From Megasphaera vaginalis (ex Bordigoni et al. 2020) (lineage in GTDB: Bacteria > Bacillota > Negativicutes > Veillonellales > Megasphaeraceae): DNA of 64,000 nucleotides. Numbering within the stretch: position 1 is the stretch's first letter; each line of letters starts with the position of its first letter. The notes beneath the pieces are model-generated. The model ran no database searches. It saw nothing but the letters and a program-made list of their open reading frames with translations, and had not been told where the DNA came from. Shown here piece by piece: positions 18,017-26,818 of this stretch. The stretch covers positions 310,001 through 374,000 of the forward strand of contig NZ_OEQB01000001.1 in NCBI RefSeq assembly GCF_900240295.1, given 5' to 3'. The translations under genes and the position numbers were made by a program.

Positions 18017-18250
18017 TTAATCAATAGTGTCTATTGGGCATAAAAAGCGTACCTCAGTATAAGAATCCGGGTATACATCACTTAGTGGCCTTTGAAAATG
18101 ATCATCAGTATGTCCGGCATATGTAATTCCATAGGGGGTGTCTAGATTTGTTATAATACCAGCGTGAGTCCACGCCTCATCACCGGGGTTCCAAAATTGT
18201 ATAACATCGCCAATGTTAACTTCTGTGCTACTCCATTTTACTGTGGTCTA
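18017..18250 (-). pseudogene. C-terminal remnant of an amidase_6-type cell-wall hydrolase
   Basis: The minus strand encodes about 75 codons ending at a stop at 18017. They include GDVIQFWNPGDEAWTHAGII and YAGHTDDHFQRPLSDVYPDS, typical of the putative amidase domain (CHAP/NlpC-like, catalytic His in THAGI). An in-frame TAG at about 18250 and the lack of a start or ribosome site show that the N-terminal part, with the catalytic cysteine, is lost. Base composition is AT-richer than the chromosome to its left. Confidence 0.65.
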
Positions 18251-18426
18251 GACAAGGGGCCCATTACAAATCATAACATGAAGGTATTCGCTATGGATCT
18301 TTTTATGTGTTCAGTTTCATTATACAATTAGCCAATATAAAAATTCTCGAGAATACTCCTTTTATTCCTATTTTACCTATTATTATCAGACTTTTCTGTA
18401 CAACAATGATTTTCCGGAGAAAAATA

Positions 18427-18435
18427 TGCTATCAT
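18427..18435 (+). promoter_or_regulatory. Extended -10 promoter of the DUF389 gene
   Basis: TGCTATCAT 37 bases before the start fits an extended -10; the -35 region is weak. Confidence 0.4.
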
Positions 18436-18471
18436 GAAAGATAGGAACTAACAGAAAGGAGATCTATCCCT

Positions 18472-19848
18472 ATGAACTTCAATTTTTCACAACTCTTAGA
18501 CCTCAAGGGCGACTCGGCCCCATTCTCTGAAATCCGACAGCGGATCGCGTCCGATGCTTCGGTGAAAGACGCAAATCTCGTCATTCTAATCACCGCAATC
18601 CTCATTGCGTCCGTCGGCCTCAATATGAACAGCACCGCAGTCATCATCGGTGCCATGCTCATTTCCCCTTTAATGGGTGGCCTTGTCGCAACAGGCTACG
18701 GAATGGCAACCTATGACATGCAATTTATCAAGGATTCGATGGTAAAGCTTGGCTTCCAAGTCTCCTTCGCCTTGATTACCTCGGCGATTTATTTTTCTCT
18801 TTCGCCCATCAGCGATGCATCTTCCGAACTCTTAGCGCGCACATCCCCGACCATCTGGGACGTTATCATCGCACTAGCAGGCGGTATCGCTGGCGCCATT
18901 GGTAACACCCGAAAAGAAAAAACGAATGTCATTCCAGGCGTTGCTATTGCCACGGCCTTGATGCCACCGCTTTGCACCGCAGGCTACGGCATCGCCACGC
19001 ATTCTTCTACCTTCGTACTTGGCGCGCTCTACCTGTTCTTTATCAACGCATTCTTTATCACGCTTTCCGCATTCTTAGTCTTCAAGGTGCTGCGCGTACC
19101 GGCATCGACGACGGTCAACGAAAGCCACATGCAATACCAGCGGACCATTCTCCTAATCGCGGGCATCGTCATCACCATCCCTAGCATTTACATGGCCTAT
19201 CTAACAGTCAACGACAACATCCGCGATACGCAGATCAAAACGTTTATAGCAAAAGAAGTCGCCTCTGAAAAAGTGAGTGCCGTATCGTATGCCTTCAAAG
19301 ATGGACTCTTAACGGTCGATCTCATTGGAACACCACTAACCGAGGATCAGGTGGCAGAACTCCAGGCCTCGATGCAGTCGTATTCCAAACTGACAGATGC
19401 CAAGTTACACATCGTGCAAGGCAATGTAAACACCATCGGTCAAAAAGAGATTCAACAAATCATCACGAACCGGATCGAAGGACTGGTTGCCAACGATAAA
19501 GGAAAATCCTATAAAGAGCTCGCGAGCCTTTATTATCCGGCCTACCAAACACAGCAAAGCGATGAACAAATCACCGTTGCTATGAATGCTCAGCTCCCTG
19601 CGCTATTTCCACAAATTGTTGCCGCCCAAGGCAGCACCATGCCCGCCCACAGTACGGACGCAAGCACATCAGGCAGTCAATCACAACAATTTCTTGCAAA
19701 ACTCACTGTCTCGGCCCCACTTTCCCCGACCGATGCCGCGAAGATCCAGCAATGGCTCAAAACACAGACCGACAGCCCTGTTTCGCTCATCGTACAAATG
19801 CAAGGACAGGATAGCAGTTTCTACGGCAATGGCATTGCTTGGGAATAA
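18472..19848 (+). CDS. DUF389 membrane protein
   Basis: A 458-residue protein of the DUF389 (TIGR00341-like) family. The hallmark NSTAVIIGAMLISPLMGG lies at about residues 44-61, followed by further helices and ANATALMPPL-like VAIATALMPPLCTAGYG. After about residue 250 comes a soluble region. The function is unknown. ATG at 18472 follows AAAGGAG. The gene is intact between two broken genes, so it is probably part of acquired DNA. Confidence 0.85.
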   Translation: MNFNFSQLLDLKGDSAPFSEIRQRIASDASVKDANLVILITAILIASVGLNMNSTAVIIGAMLISPLMGGLVATGYGMATYDMQFIKDSMVKLGFQVSFALITSAIYFSLSPISDASSELLARTSPTIWDVIIALAGGIAGAIGNTRKEKTNVIPGVAIATALMPPLCTAGYGIATHSSTFVLGALYLFFINAFFITLSAFLVFKVLRVPASTTVNESHMQYQRTILLIAGIVITIPSIYMAYLTVNDNIRDTQIKTFIAKEVASEKVSAVSYAFKDGLLTVDLIGTPLTEDQVAELQASMQSYSKLTDAKLHIVQGNVNTIGQKEIQQIITNRIEGLVANDKGKSYKELASLYYPAYQTQQSDEQITVAMNAQLPALFPQIVAAQGSTMPAHSTDASTSGSQSQQFLAKLTVSAPLSPTDAAKIQQWLKTQTDSPVSLIVQMQGQDSSFYGNGIAWE

Positions 19849-19904
19849 ACCGTTCCAGCTTCCGTTGGTAGAAGAACCGCCTCTGAAACACTGCCTCGGA
19901 CGCG

Positions 19905-20045
19905 CTTTGCGGTCATGACTGCAAAGCCGCACATCTTGTAGACATTGTAGTTTCGCAAGAACTGGCTGACATGGAATTCGGCAAAGAATTGACGAATCTT
20001 GGAAGATGATACTTCACATGAGTGATGATATTGTACAATATTCAT
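19905..20045 (-). pseudogene. Transposase N-terminal fragment (tentative)
   Basis: From ATG at 20045 the frame reads KIRQFFAEFHVSQFLRNYNV followed by YKMCGFAVM, which resembles the N-terminus of IS4-superfamily transposases. After about 45 codons the similarity stops and the frame drifts into unrelated sequence, so only a fragment remains. No terminal inverted repeats could be paired. This is a recognition from memory of the family style, not a search result. Confidence 0.4.
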
Positions 20046-20268
20046 GGCATAAGCCTTCCGTTTGTGTTGTGGATTTTCGTTACTTTTATTATACAAAACG
20101 GAATGAGTTCATGCTATTTTTATTTCGCGGATTACTAATAAAGATAAATCAGCGGGGTATCAACTGTGAAGCTTAAGTTAATAATATATGAATGCTATAC
20201 ATTAACATACTGTACTCCGTTTTCCCGGAAAGTCATGTCGTTTCTCTCTTGCATTTCCAAATATCCAT

Positions 20269-21834
20269 TTATGCTTTGATTTCTGTGCCATCTTTAAAAG
20301 TCACCCAAATATCATCTTTCTCATTTACAGTAATGAAATCTACCAAACTGCACCACAGTCTTTTATCAAAAATGCTAATAAATTCCTGTTTCTGTAAATT
20401 TTCAATAAATCTTTCTAGCTGCTGGCCCCTACTTGTACGCTGTTTCATGGTATCGCAAATCTGGTCATACTTTATTTTTATTTTTTCATAGCGGTTAACT
20501 AGCTCGCTGTACTCTTGGTTATATTGCACTTGATCCTGTGTCAAGCAAGCATTTTCGGAGATGAGTTGCTGAACCCGTTCTGCTAACAGGTTCATATTGA
20601 ATTCTAATGCGTTTCGTTTCTTTTCCAAATCTGTAGTATCAACTAGGCGAATCTTTAACAGAATAATATTGCTAAGGATCTCATCTTTATTCTTGATAAG
20701 TTGATTGACTGCTCGGACAAATATATTTTCTATCTCATTTTCAGTCAGATGTGGCGTCTTACAATGTCTCTTGAACTTATCATTACAGCGATATACGGTC
20801 TGGCGGTATTTATCAGTCGAGTGCCAAACTTTGGCTCCGTACCAACTGCCGCACTGTCCACATTTGATTTTGCTGGAGAAAATGGAGATACCGCTATGAC
20901 GAATTTTACTATTTTTTCTCTTCCGCATCTCTTCCTGTACCAAGTCAAATACCTGTGGACTGATAATAGCCTCATGGTTATTTTGCACATAATATTGCGG
21001 TACTTCCCCTTCGTTCCTCTTACTTTTTTTCGTAAGAAAGTCCACCGTAAATTTCTTTTGAAGCAACGCATCACCTTTGTACTTTTCATTCATGAGAATA
21101 CTTCGCACCGTGTTGGGTCTCCATATTTTGCACCTCGCAGGTGTTGGAATCTTTTGCTCTGTCAATTTCTTTGCAATAGAATGAAAGGTGTACCCGCTAA
21201 GATATAAACGATAAATCAGTTTTACTGTTTCTGCCTGCTCTTTATTCACTACCAGATTGCCGTCCGCTCCCCTGTCATAACCAAGAAAATGACTGAATGC
21301 CAAACTGACCTTCCCATCAGCAAACCGTTTCCGATGTCCCCAAGTGACATTTTCTGATATACTCCTACTTTCCTCCTGTGCTAGGGAACTCATAATAGTA
21401 ATAAGAAGTTCACCTTTGGCGTCTAGTGTCCAGATGTTTTCTTTTTCAAAGTAGATTTCGACCCCGTTATCTCTCAACTTACGTACGATTGTCAAGCTAT
21501 CCACCGTATTCCGCGCAAAACGGCTGACCGATTTCGTAATGATAAGGTCAATTCTGCCATCCATTGCATCACGAATCATACTTTTAAAGCCTTCCCTATG
21601 CAAGGTATTTGTCGCTGAAATTCCTTCATCCGTGTACATCCCAGCGAATTCCCAGTCGCTGCGTCCCTTTATATAATTTGTATAATAGTCAACCTGTGCT
21701 TCATAACTTGTAAGCTGTTCATCCCGGTCGGTTGAAACGCGTGCATACCCGGCGACCCTTCTCTTTTTCTGGCTATGAATAGGTTTTTCTGTGTAATTCT
21801 GTAGTGTAGCTGGTATGACCTGCACTTTTTTCAT
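20269..21834 (-). CDS. Large serine recombinase 2
   Basis: This is probably the site-specific recombinase for phage integration or excision, together with its neighbour. The 521-residue protein has a resolvase catalytic domain (about 25-170) with the nucleophile in GYARVSTDRDEQ and the SRFARNTVDSL stretch. A recombinase domain (about 190-300) follows, then a zinc ribbon (CGQCGSWYG, then YRCNDKFKRHCK). A long coiled coil (about 390-460) closes the chain. It overlaps the upstream recombinase gene by 4 bases (ATGA), implying coupled translation. Confidence 0.93.
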   Translation of the reverse strand: MKKVQVIPATLQNYTEKPIHSQKKRRVAGYARVSTDRDEQLTSYEAQVDYYTNYIKGRSDWEFAGMYTDEGISATNTLHREGFKSMIRDAMDGRIDLIITKSVSRFARNTVDSLTIVRKLRDNGVEIYFEKENIWTLDAKGELLITIMSSLAQEESRSISENVTWGHRKRFADGKVSLAFSHFLGYDRGADGNLVVNKEQAETVKLIYRLYLSGYTFHSIAKKLTEQKIPTPARCKIWRPNTVRSILMNEKYKGDALLQKKFTVDFLTKKSKRNEGEVPQYYVQNNHEAIISPQVFDLVQEEMRKRKNSKIRHSGISIFSSKIKCGQCGSWYGAKVWHSTDKYRQTVYRCNDKFKRHCKTPHLTENEIENIFVRAVNQLIKNKDEILSNIILLKIRLVDTTDLEKKRNALEFNMNLLAERVQQLISENACLTQDQVQYNQEYSELVNRYEKIKIKYDQICDTMKQRTSRGQQLERFIENLQKQEFISIFDKRLWCSLVDFITVNEKDDIWVTFKDGTEIKA

Positions 21835-23474
21835 GGCAATTGCACCTCTTTATTTTCTCCAGAATAAAACCGGAACAACAGGGTCCGATTCTTCTGAACC
21901 TCAATCCATTCCACCTGTTCCCGAAATTTTTGCTCATCAAATGTAGATTCGCCAAGAAGGGCTGCCGCTGTTTTTTTCAGCCAATCTTCTTGGATGCCGC
22001 TAGTGTGGACACATTTATGTTTGTTCCGACTCCGCCAATACGCTACTCTTCTATTTTTACGTGTTTCCAAACAACGGACAAATTTCACATCACAAGTCGG
22101 GCAAAAGATACGTTCTGAAAAGGCACTATAACGGCTGGACAGTCCACTTTTACGGTATTGGACCATTCTTTGCTGCACTTGTTCCTTCCGTTTCTCCGTC
22201 CACATATCCTTTAACGCTGTCGATTTCCATGGCTGCTTAATAACCTTGCCGTCCTTTAAGTAAAATAGCAAGGAATGATAAGCCGGCACCACTATTTTCT
22301 CTACCCTCTGTAAAAACTCTGTCTTATCAAAAATTGCCATTTCAAGTGCACTCATACAAGCGCGTTCAAGAGCAGGCTGTGGAATGGCACCATAGGCCCC
22401 GCACCGTTCCTCCGCTTTTCCTTTATTTGACAGGCACGACCAGTATTCACTCGGTTTTCCTTTGTACTTTCTTATGTTATGGATGTAGCTCTTTCCACAA
22501 ATACCGCACTTGATGATTCCTGTAAAGCAGGATGTGTTTAGGAAATTTCTGGCATATCCGCCACGTTGCTTTCCCGCCTCCTTACGCCACGCCATCTCTT
22601 CCTGAACCTGATTGAATGTCGCTGCATCAATAATGGCCTCATGATGATTTTCCACTACATATTTATCCTTTTCTCCATGGTTTATGACCTGATGTTTGGT
22701 AATTGGATCTATTACGAAGGTCTTTTGAATGACCAGGTTCCCTTTATATACAGGATTCTGCAACATCTGCTTTATAGTAGAATCCTGAAATAGGTTGCCG
22801 TACATCGTATGAGCTCCGATATTGGCAAGCTCTCGCTGTATATCTCTTCGCGTTTTCCCTGCTAAATACCCCTTAAAGACTCTCCGAACAATCGCTGCTT
22901 CCTCATTCTGGATAACTAGTTCTCCATCTTTCCATCGGTACCCATAAATGAAGAACTTTGCATGGGGAATTCCTTTTTCGTATTTCTTTTGAAACCTCCA
23001 CTTGATATTGTCGCTGATAGAGCGGCTTTCTTCCTGAGCAAAGGAGGCAAGGATTGTCAGCATCAGCTCTCCATCACCACTTAGGCTACAAATGTTTTCT
23101 TTTTCAAACCAGACTTCGACACCAATCTCTTTTAGGTGCCGAACCGTCTTAAGCAGGTCAACCGTGTTACGTGCAAACCGCTGGATGGATTTCGTAAGAA
23201 TAATATCAATTTTTCTAGCTTCTGCATCTGCAAGCATACGTTGAAACTCTTTTCTCTTAATAATCTTTGTTCCAGTAATACCATAATCAGCATATACCCC
23301 CGCATATTCCCACGTAGGATTTTTCTGTATCAATGAACTGTAATAGCTAATCTGAGCCGATAGGGAATGCTGCATTCTCTCTGACTCTACAGAGACTCGG
23401 GCATAGGCAGCAACCCGCTTCCGTTTGGAAATTTCGGTAACCTTCTGTTCTATTTTCCACATTTTCTTTTCCAT
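21831..23474 (-). CDS. Large serine recombinase 1
   Basis: A 547-residue serine recombinase with the catalytic serine in AAYARVSVESE, IQRFARNTVDLL, and two separate cysteine-pair zinc elements (CGICGKSYIHN, and later CPTCDVKFVRC). The pair of recombinases is encoded in tandem, as in ccrA/ccrB of SCC elements, and may work as a heteromeric pair. ATG at 23474 is 8 bases after GGAGG. A copy of the repeated promoter element lies directly upstream (23495-23527), so the pair has its own promoter. Confidence 0.93.
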   Translation of the reverse strand: MEKKMWKIEQKVTEISKRKRVAAYARVSVESERMQHSLSAQISYYSSLIQKNPTWEYAGVYADYGITGTKIIKRKEFQRMLADAEARKIDIILTKSIQRFARNTVDLLKTVRHLKEIGVEVWFEKENICSLSGDGELMLTILASFAQEESRSISDNIKWRFQKKYEKGIPHAKFFIYGYRWKDGELVIQNEEAAIVRRVFKGYLAGKTRRDIQRELANIGAHTMYGNLFQDSTIKQMLQNPVYKGNLVIQKTFVIDPITKHQVINHGEKDKYVVENHHEAIIDAATFNQVQEEMAWRKEAGKQRGGYARNFLNTSCFTGIIKCGICGKSYIHNIRKYKGKPSEYWSCLSNKGKAEERCGAYGAIPQPALERACMSALEMAIFDKTEFLQRVEKIVVPAYHSLLFYLKDGKVIKQPWKSTALKDMWTEKRKEQVQQRMVQYRKSGLSSRYSAFSERIFCPTCDVKFVRCLETRKNRRVAYWRSRNKHKCVHTSGIQEDWLKKTAAALLGESTFDEQKFREQVEWIEVQKNRTLLFRFYSGENKEVQLP

Positions 23475-23494
23475 AGTTGAGCCCTCCTTCCAAC

Positions 23495-23527
23495 TATATA
23501 TATCACTCTAACCAGTAGAATTATCAA
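23495..23527 (-). promoter_or_regulatory. Repeated promoter element, copy 1 (recombinase pair)
   Basis: On the minus strand TTGATA is followed after 17 bases by GATATA inside the stretch TTAGAGTGATATATATA. Five more copies of this core occur between 46.2 and 49.8 kb. This copy is the most diverged in its middle part. Confidence 0.6.
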
Positions 23528-23685
23528 GTGTATAACCCTCCGAAAAACGGTTGATATTTATGAAGCATTTCCTTCTTGAAGGACTGGTACTCCTTCTTGG
23601 TAATAAGTTTATCATTCAACATTTTCCTTGCCAGATTTATCGTTACCTGAAAAGTTATTTCATTAAAAAATAACTTCTTATCCAT
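23524..23685 (-). CDS. SHOCT-like small protein
   Basis: The 53-residue protein contains NLARKMLNDKLITKKEYQSF, the short helical SHOCT pattern seen in small proteins beside phage recombinases. The function is unknown; a role in oligomerisation or as a recombination accessory factor is a guess. ATG at 23685 follows GGAGGTG. It overlaps the upstream regulator gene by 8 bases and ends just before the recombinase promoter element. Confidence 0.75.
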   Translation of the reverse strand: MDKKLFFNEITFQVTINLARKMLNDKLITKKEYQSFKKEMLHKYQPFFGGLYT

Positions 23686-24070
23686 GGCGGACACCTCCGA
23701 ACCGGTAAGCAATATAGCAATCATGAGAGCAGAACTTCCGATGACTATTGCCATAGACAGTGAATGCTTTTCCGCAGGCCGGGCAAGTAAAAGTATAGAC
23801 TGCCTTCCGCTTCACCAGCGTCAGATGTGCGTTCCACCACTTGTTCCGACAGGCATCACAGCAGAACCGTTTCCGCTTCCGCCCCGGATTCTGATCAATA
23901 GGCTTCCCACACTGCTCGCATACTGCTCCATCTATCCTGGTTACCAGACTGTGCCGCCGGCAGAACGACTTCACCGTATTGATAGAAATCTGGAGCTGCA
24001 TCGCTATCCTGCCATACCCGGCCCCAGCTCGGCGCAGAGCAATAATCTGTTGTTTCTGTTCGTCCGTCAT
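23678..24070 (-). CDS. HTH and zinc-ribbon DNA-binding protein
   Basis: The 130-residue protein starts with a helix-turn-helix (MTDEQKQQIIALRRAGAGYG, then INTVKSFCRRH). Two cysteine motifs follow: CEQCGKP...FCCDAC and CPACGKAF...FCSHDC, which look like zinc ribbons. It resembles sigma-factor-like or transposition-linked regulators found upstream of recombinase pairs. Its HTH is related to that of the protein at 50982-51221. It is the first gene after the 32-bp element copy A. Confidence 0.78.
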   Translation of the reverse strand: MTDEQKQQIIALRRAGAGYGRIAMQLQISINTVKSFCRRHSLVTRIDGAVCEQCGKPIDQNPGRKRKRFCCDACRNKWWNAHLTLVKRKAVYTFTCPACGKAFTVYGNSHRKFCSHDCYIAYRFGGVRHG

Positions 24071-24102
24071 GATGGATACCTCCTGAATTTTTGGTCTTCA
24101 GG

Positions 24103-24134
24103 AGTAACAGGACAGAACGGCTATTACTAAGTAC
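24103..24134 (-). promoter_or_regulatory. 32-bp element, copy A
   Basis: On the plus strand it begins AGTAACAGGACAG and ends AAGTAC, total 32 bases. Identical ends and length occur at 57708-57739 and 62205-62236. Read on the minus strand, it lies between the late-operon terminator and the HTH/zinc-ribbon gene, so it probably contains that gene's promoter. A small hairpin (TCCTGAA/TTCAGGA) follows in the leader. Confidence 0.6.
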
Positions 24135-24141
24135 TATAAAA

Positions 24142-24187
24142 AAAAGCCGATACGGAACATCCTTCCCGATGTTCCGTATCGGCTTTT
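24142..24187 (-). terminator. Terminator of the phage late operon
   Basis: A 20-bp perfect stem (24142-24161 with 24168-24187) with a 6-base loop gives a long U tract on the minus strand. It lies 2 bases after the last late gene. Confidence 0.92.
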
Positions 24188-24188
24188 C

Positions 24189-24455
24189 TCATACAATCTT
24201 CTGCTTTGCATCAGCCACAATAGCTTTGACCGCTTGCTGCAGCAAAGTAATATACAGCCTGTTCCGAATCTTCACCCACCAACTGGTGGTGGTCTGGATT
24301 TCCGCTTCCAGTGGGTCTGTGAGGTTCTTCATCTGCGCTTCCACCAGCTTCTGGATGTCCTCCAGGTCGATGGACTTGATGGCCGCTTCGGCTTCGCTCC
24401 TGGCAAAAGATACAACCGTATCGGCGACGGCTTTCTTGATTTCTTCACGGTTCAT
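24189..24455 (-). CDS. Hypothetical phage protein at end of lysis block
   Basis: A mostly helical 88-residue protein (EEIKKAVADTVVSFARSEAE), with a hydrophobic patch RLYITLLQQAVKAIV at the C-terminus. It is not a recognised family. It directly follows the amidase gene and ends at the late terminator, so it may help lysis, but that is position only. ATG at 24455 is chosen because GGAGG lies 9 bases upstream; another ATG at 24461 is too close to that site. Confidence 0.72.
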   Translation of the reverse strand: MNREEIKKAVADTVVSFARSEAEAAIKSIDLEDIQKLVEAQMKNLTDPLEAEIQTTTSWWVKIRNRLYITLLQQAVKAIVADAKQKIV

Positions 24456-24457
24456 AG

Positions 24458-25015
24458 TCATTTACCTCCCAAGATCAGTTGTTCATAATCAGTAACACCC
24501 CGGGCTACTGCTCTGGCCAGGGCATCCTGGGCAGAGGCCAGGATTTCTTCATCGCCGGGATTAGTGATGAAGGCCAACTCGACCAGGACAGCGGGCATTG
24601 CCGTATTGGTCAGAACGTAGAGTCCGTTGACGCCAGGCGTTGCGATTTTCACGCCCCGGTCAGTGGTATCGAGGGCATCAATAATTTGGCGTTGGATACA
24701 GTTGGCCAGTATGTTGCCACAGTAACTGTCAGCACAGGCCCAGGTTTCTGTGCCGTTAGCTTCTTCTGCCATTGCGGCATTGCAGTGGATGGACACGAAG
24801 ATGTCAGCATCACTGTCATTGGCTGCTTCGCAAATTTCATACAGGCTGTCAGATTGAAGCAGTTCTGTTTCTACGCCTGCCGCATTTAGATAGCTTGCAG
24901 CGGATTTACCAACGGCCAATGCTACATCACTCTCGCGTAGGCCCGTTTCTTCATTGACAGCACCTGGGTCTGGATGCCCGTTCGGCGCATGGCCGGGGTT
25001 CAGGAATACTTTCAT
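24458..25015 (-). CDS. N-acetylmuramoyl-L-alanine amidase (endolysin)
   Basis: A 185-residue single-domain amidase_3 enzyme that cuts the bond between muramic acid and the stem peptide at lysis. Zinc ligands fit H in NPGHAPNG, E in NEETGLRESD and H in SIHCNAA; the catalytic glutamate is in VELAFITNP. No cell-wall-binding domain and no signal peptide are present, so release depends on a holin. Its start overlaps the stop of the holin-like gene by 4 bases. Confidence 0.92.
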   Translation of the reverse strand: MKVFLNPGHAPNGHPDPGAVNEETGLRESDVALAVGKSAASYLNAAGVETELLQSDSLYEICEAANDSDADIFVSIHCNAAMAEEANGTETWACADSYCGNILANCIQRQIIDALDTTDRGVKIATPGVNGLYVLTNTAMPAVLVELAFITNPGDEEILASAQDALARAVARGVTDYEQLILGGK

Positions 25016-25191
25016 TGCTTTTCTTCTCCTTTCTGATGAACAGCGGTCTTCACGGTCCCGCCGATGTAACCGAGCAAGCCAGAAGCGATGGACATGGCCA
25101 GCTCGTTGAGGGCATAAAAAATCGCCAAGATCAGTGCCATGACCAGCCCGATGATGACGATGCAGTCAGGGATATTCACTTTTTCAAACAT
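25012..25191 (-). CDS. Small membrane protein, holin-like
   Basis: A 59-residue protein with one strong hydrophobic segment (CIVIIGLVMALILAIFYAL) and a second mild one (SIASGLLGYIGGTV), ending in a charged tail GEEKQ. Size, topology and position next to the amidase fit a holin. Its stop overlaps the amidase ATG (ATGA). The ribosome site is weak, so it may depend on translation of the gene before it. Confidence 0.72.
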   Translation of the reverse strand: MFEKVNIPDCIVIIGLVMALILAIFYALNELAMSIASGLLGYIGGTVKTAVHQKGEEKQ

Positions 25192-25193
25192 AC

Positions 25194-26054
25194 TTACGCT
25201 ACCACCTTAATCTGTAGTGTCACTTTTGCATTCGATTCCGAACGCTCTTTTAAATAAGTGTATAAAGTATCAGAAATTTTCCCAGACATTGTTGCCCCTA
25301 AATCTGTGTCTATATTATATGTCAAGTCTATGATTTCCTTGATTCCCGTTCCCGTTGTGACTTCAGCCTGACAGGCAGCGTATCGCTGTTCTTCTTTTAC
25401 CAGGAATATCATCCCTTTATTATCCGCATCCTCGACAACAACAATCCCTTCTATCTTAGGACTGTCCGGACTCTGCGCTAAGGTCATCAGCAGACTTCCT
25501 AAAAGGAACTGTGAGCCTTGTCCTTGCAGTGTAAGGTTCACAGTCGTAAAGGGACTGGTGGGAATCAAAACTGCATCTGTGGCACTGACAATCATGCCAT
25601 CACTAATCGGCATAGACGCAGAAGCATATTGATGATTCGAACTGACAGTGCCCTGTTCTTTACCATTAACTGTGATTTTCCCGACGTAATAATCATTGTC
25701 TGCTTTTAGGGTAATATCGAGCATATTTTGATATTCTGTAGCATACACGGCATTTCTATCCGTATCATGTTGCATCGATAACTCTGGATGATTGCAGGTA
25801 ATCGTAATTTTTTGATGGTCTTTTTGCACCAGGGTTATTTTCTTCCGGGTATCCCCACCAGAAGATACGTTCGCTGTTCCTTCCACCAGTTCTCCATCGG
25901 CCGTATAGAACTTTTTTCCCCGAGCAACATCTCCAATTTCAGCTGTCGTATCGGACACTTCACAAAACCTTGCTTTGCCTCCCGCTGTAAGGGGTAATAA
26001 TATGGATGGAACTTCCGTATAATTAGCTCCCGCAATCTTAACATCAACCTTCAT
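25194..26054 (-). CDS. Phage tail-associated protein, unrecognised
   Basis: A 286-residue protein from the region after the tail fibre. Its N-terminus (VKIAGANYTEVPSILLPL) is related to that of the next gene product upstream (26067-26573), so the two are diverged paralogues sharing a start module. The middle part is rich in beta-forming residues and resembles receptor-binding or tail-tip proteins, but I cannot name a family. Confidence 0.7.
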   Translation of the reverse strand: MKVDVKIAGANYTEVPSILLPLTAGGKARFCEVSDTTAEIGDVARGKKFYTADGELVEGTANVSSGGDTRKKITLVQKDHQKITITCNHPELSMQHDTDRNAVYATEYQNMLDITLKADNDYYVGKITVNGKEQGTVSSNHQYASASMPISDGMIVSATDAVLIPTSPFTTVNLTLQGQGSQFLLGSLLMTLAQSPDSPKIEGIVVVEDADNKGMIFLVKEEQRYAACQAEVTTGTGIKEIIDLTYNIDTDLGATMSGKISDTLYTYLKERSESNAKVTLQIKVVA

Positions 26055-26066
26055 GACTCAGTCCTC

Positions 26067-26573
26067 CTATTCAATGGTCAGCACTTTGGTCAGACTATCC
26101 TGGAATACTGCTACAGAGGTCAAAGAACCGGTCACTTTCGCTCCGTTAATATAGGCGGTTTTGCCCGACACAATAGTACTCGCAGCTGCGGTAGCATCTG
26201 CCGTATCCACCACACTGGCCTTGCCGGCTACTCCCAGAATCGTCACACCTGCCTTGATGTTATCTGCAACCAACTTGGCTTGTTCCTCGCTCGTGATGGT
26301 AACTGAGCCTTTGCCATTATGGTAGCCTGCCGGGATAGTATACGAACCGTCCACCTTGCCAATACTGCCACTGACAGCCCCATTATCTGGCATAGCGCCT
26401 GTCACTGAACCGGTTCCCAAGAATGCAGTTTTCCCATTCAGGATATCCGCAGATACTGCAGTCGCCCCCGTTGTATCATAAAAAGTGGCAGCTCCCTCTC
26501 CTTCTGCTAGTGGAATCGAAACTTGAGGGACTTCTGCATACACTACGGAATTGATTTTTACATTTTTCGCCAT
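26067..26573 (-). CDS. Phage tail-associated protein with glycine-rich repeats
   Basis: A 168-residue protein with three loose repeats of the form ILNGKTAF / IVSGKTAYINGAKVTGSL / ATFYDTTGATA. Such GKTA-xxNG repeats occur in tail-fibre-like proteins of Firmicute phages. The N-terminus (VKINSVVYAEVPQVSIPL) matches the downstream paralogue. It probably forms part of the tail tip; the exact role is unknown. Confidence 0.7.
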   Translation of the reverse strand: MAKNVKINSVVYAEVPQVSIPLAEGEGAATFYDTTGATAVSADILNGKTAFLGTGSVTGAMPDNGAVSGSIGKVDGSYTIPAGYHNGKGSVTITSEEQAKLVADNIKAGVTILGVAGKASVVDTADATAAASTIVSGKTAYINGAKVTGSLTSVAVFQDSLTKVLTIE

Positions 26574-26587
26574 GATGTTATTCTCCT

Positions 26588-26818
26588 TTACTCAACCTTT
26601 AACTCATATCCATTGAAGCTAATTCTGCCATAGTTCGACGGAATGGCAGCTACCGTAACCCGCTGCAAGGCATCGTAGCCTGCATCTGGTCGGATGATTT
26701 GTTTCTCTTTATTAGGAATGACCACCTTCTTTTGATAATTTCTGGAAGGTACCACCGGCATGGATAGAATCCCTTGCAGAGTACTTATTCCCTTTATAGT
26801 GCCTTTATACTTATCCAT
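26588..26818 (-). CDS. Hypothetical phage protein
   Basis: A 76-residue protein with a motif IIRPDAGYDALQRVTVAAIP typical of small tail proteins that carry a 'pdgyygLskVtv' element. No enzymatic motif is seen. It overlaps the upstream gene by 8 bases and belongs to the tail-tip cluster. Confidence 0.7.
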   Translation of the reverse strand: MDKYKGTIKGISTLQGILSMPVVPSRNYQKKVVIPNKEKQIIRPDAGYDALQRVTVAAIPSNYGRISFNGYELKVE

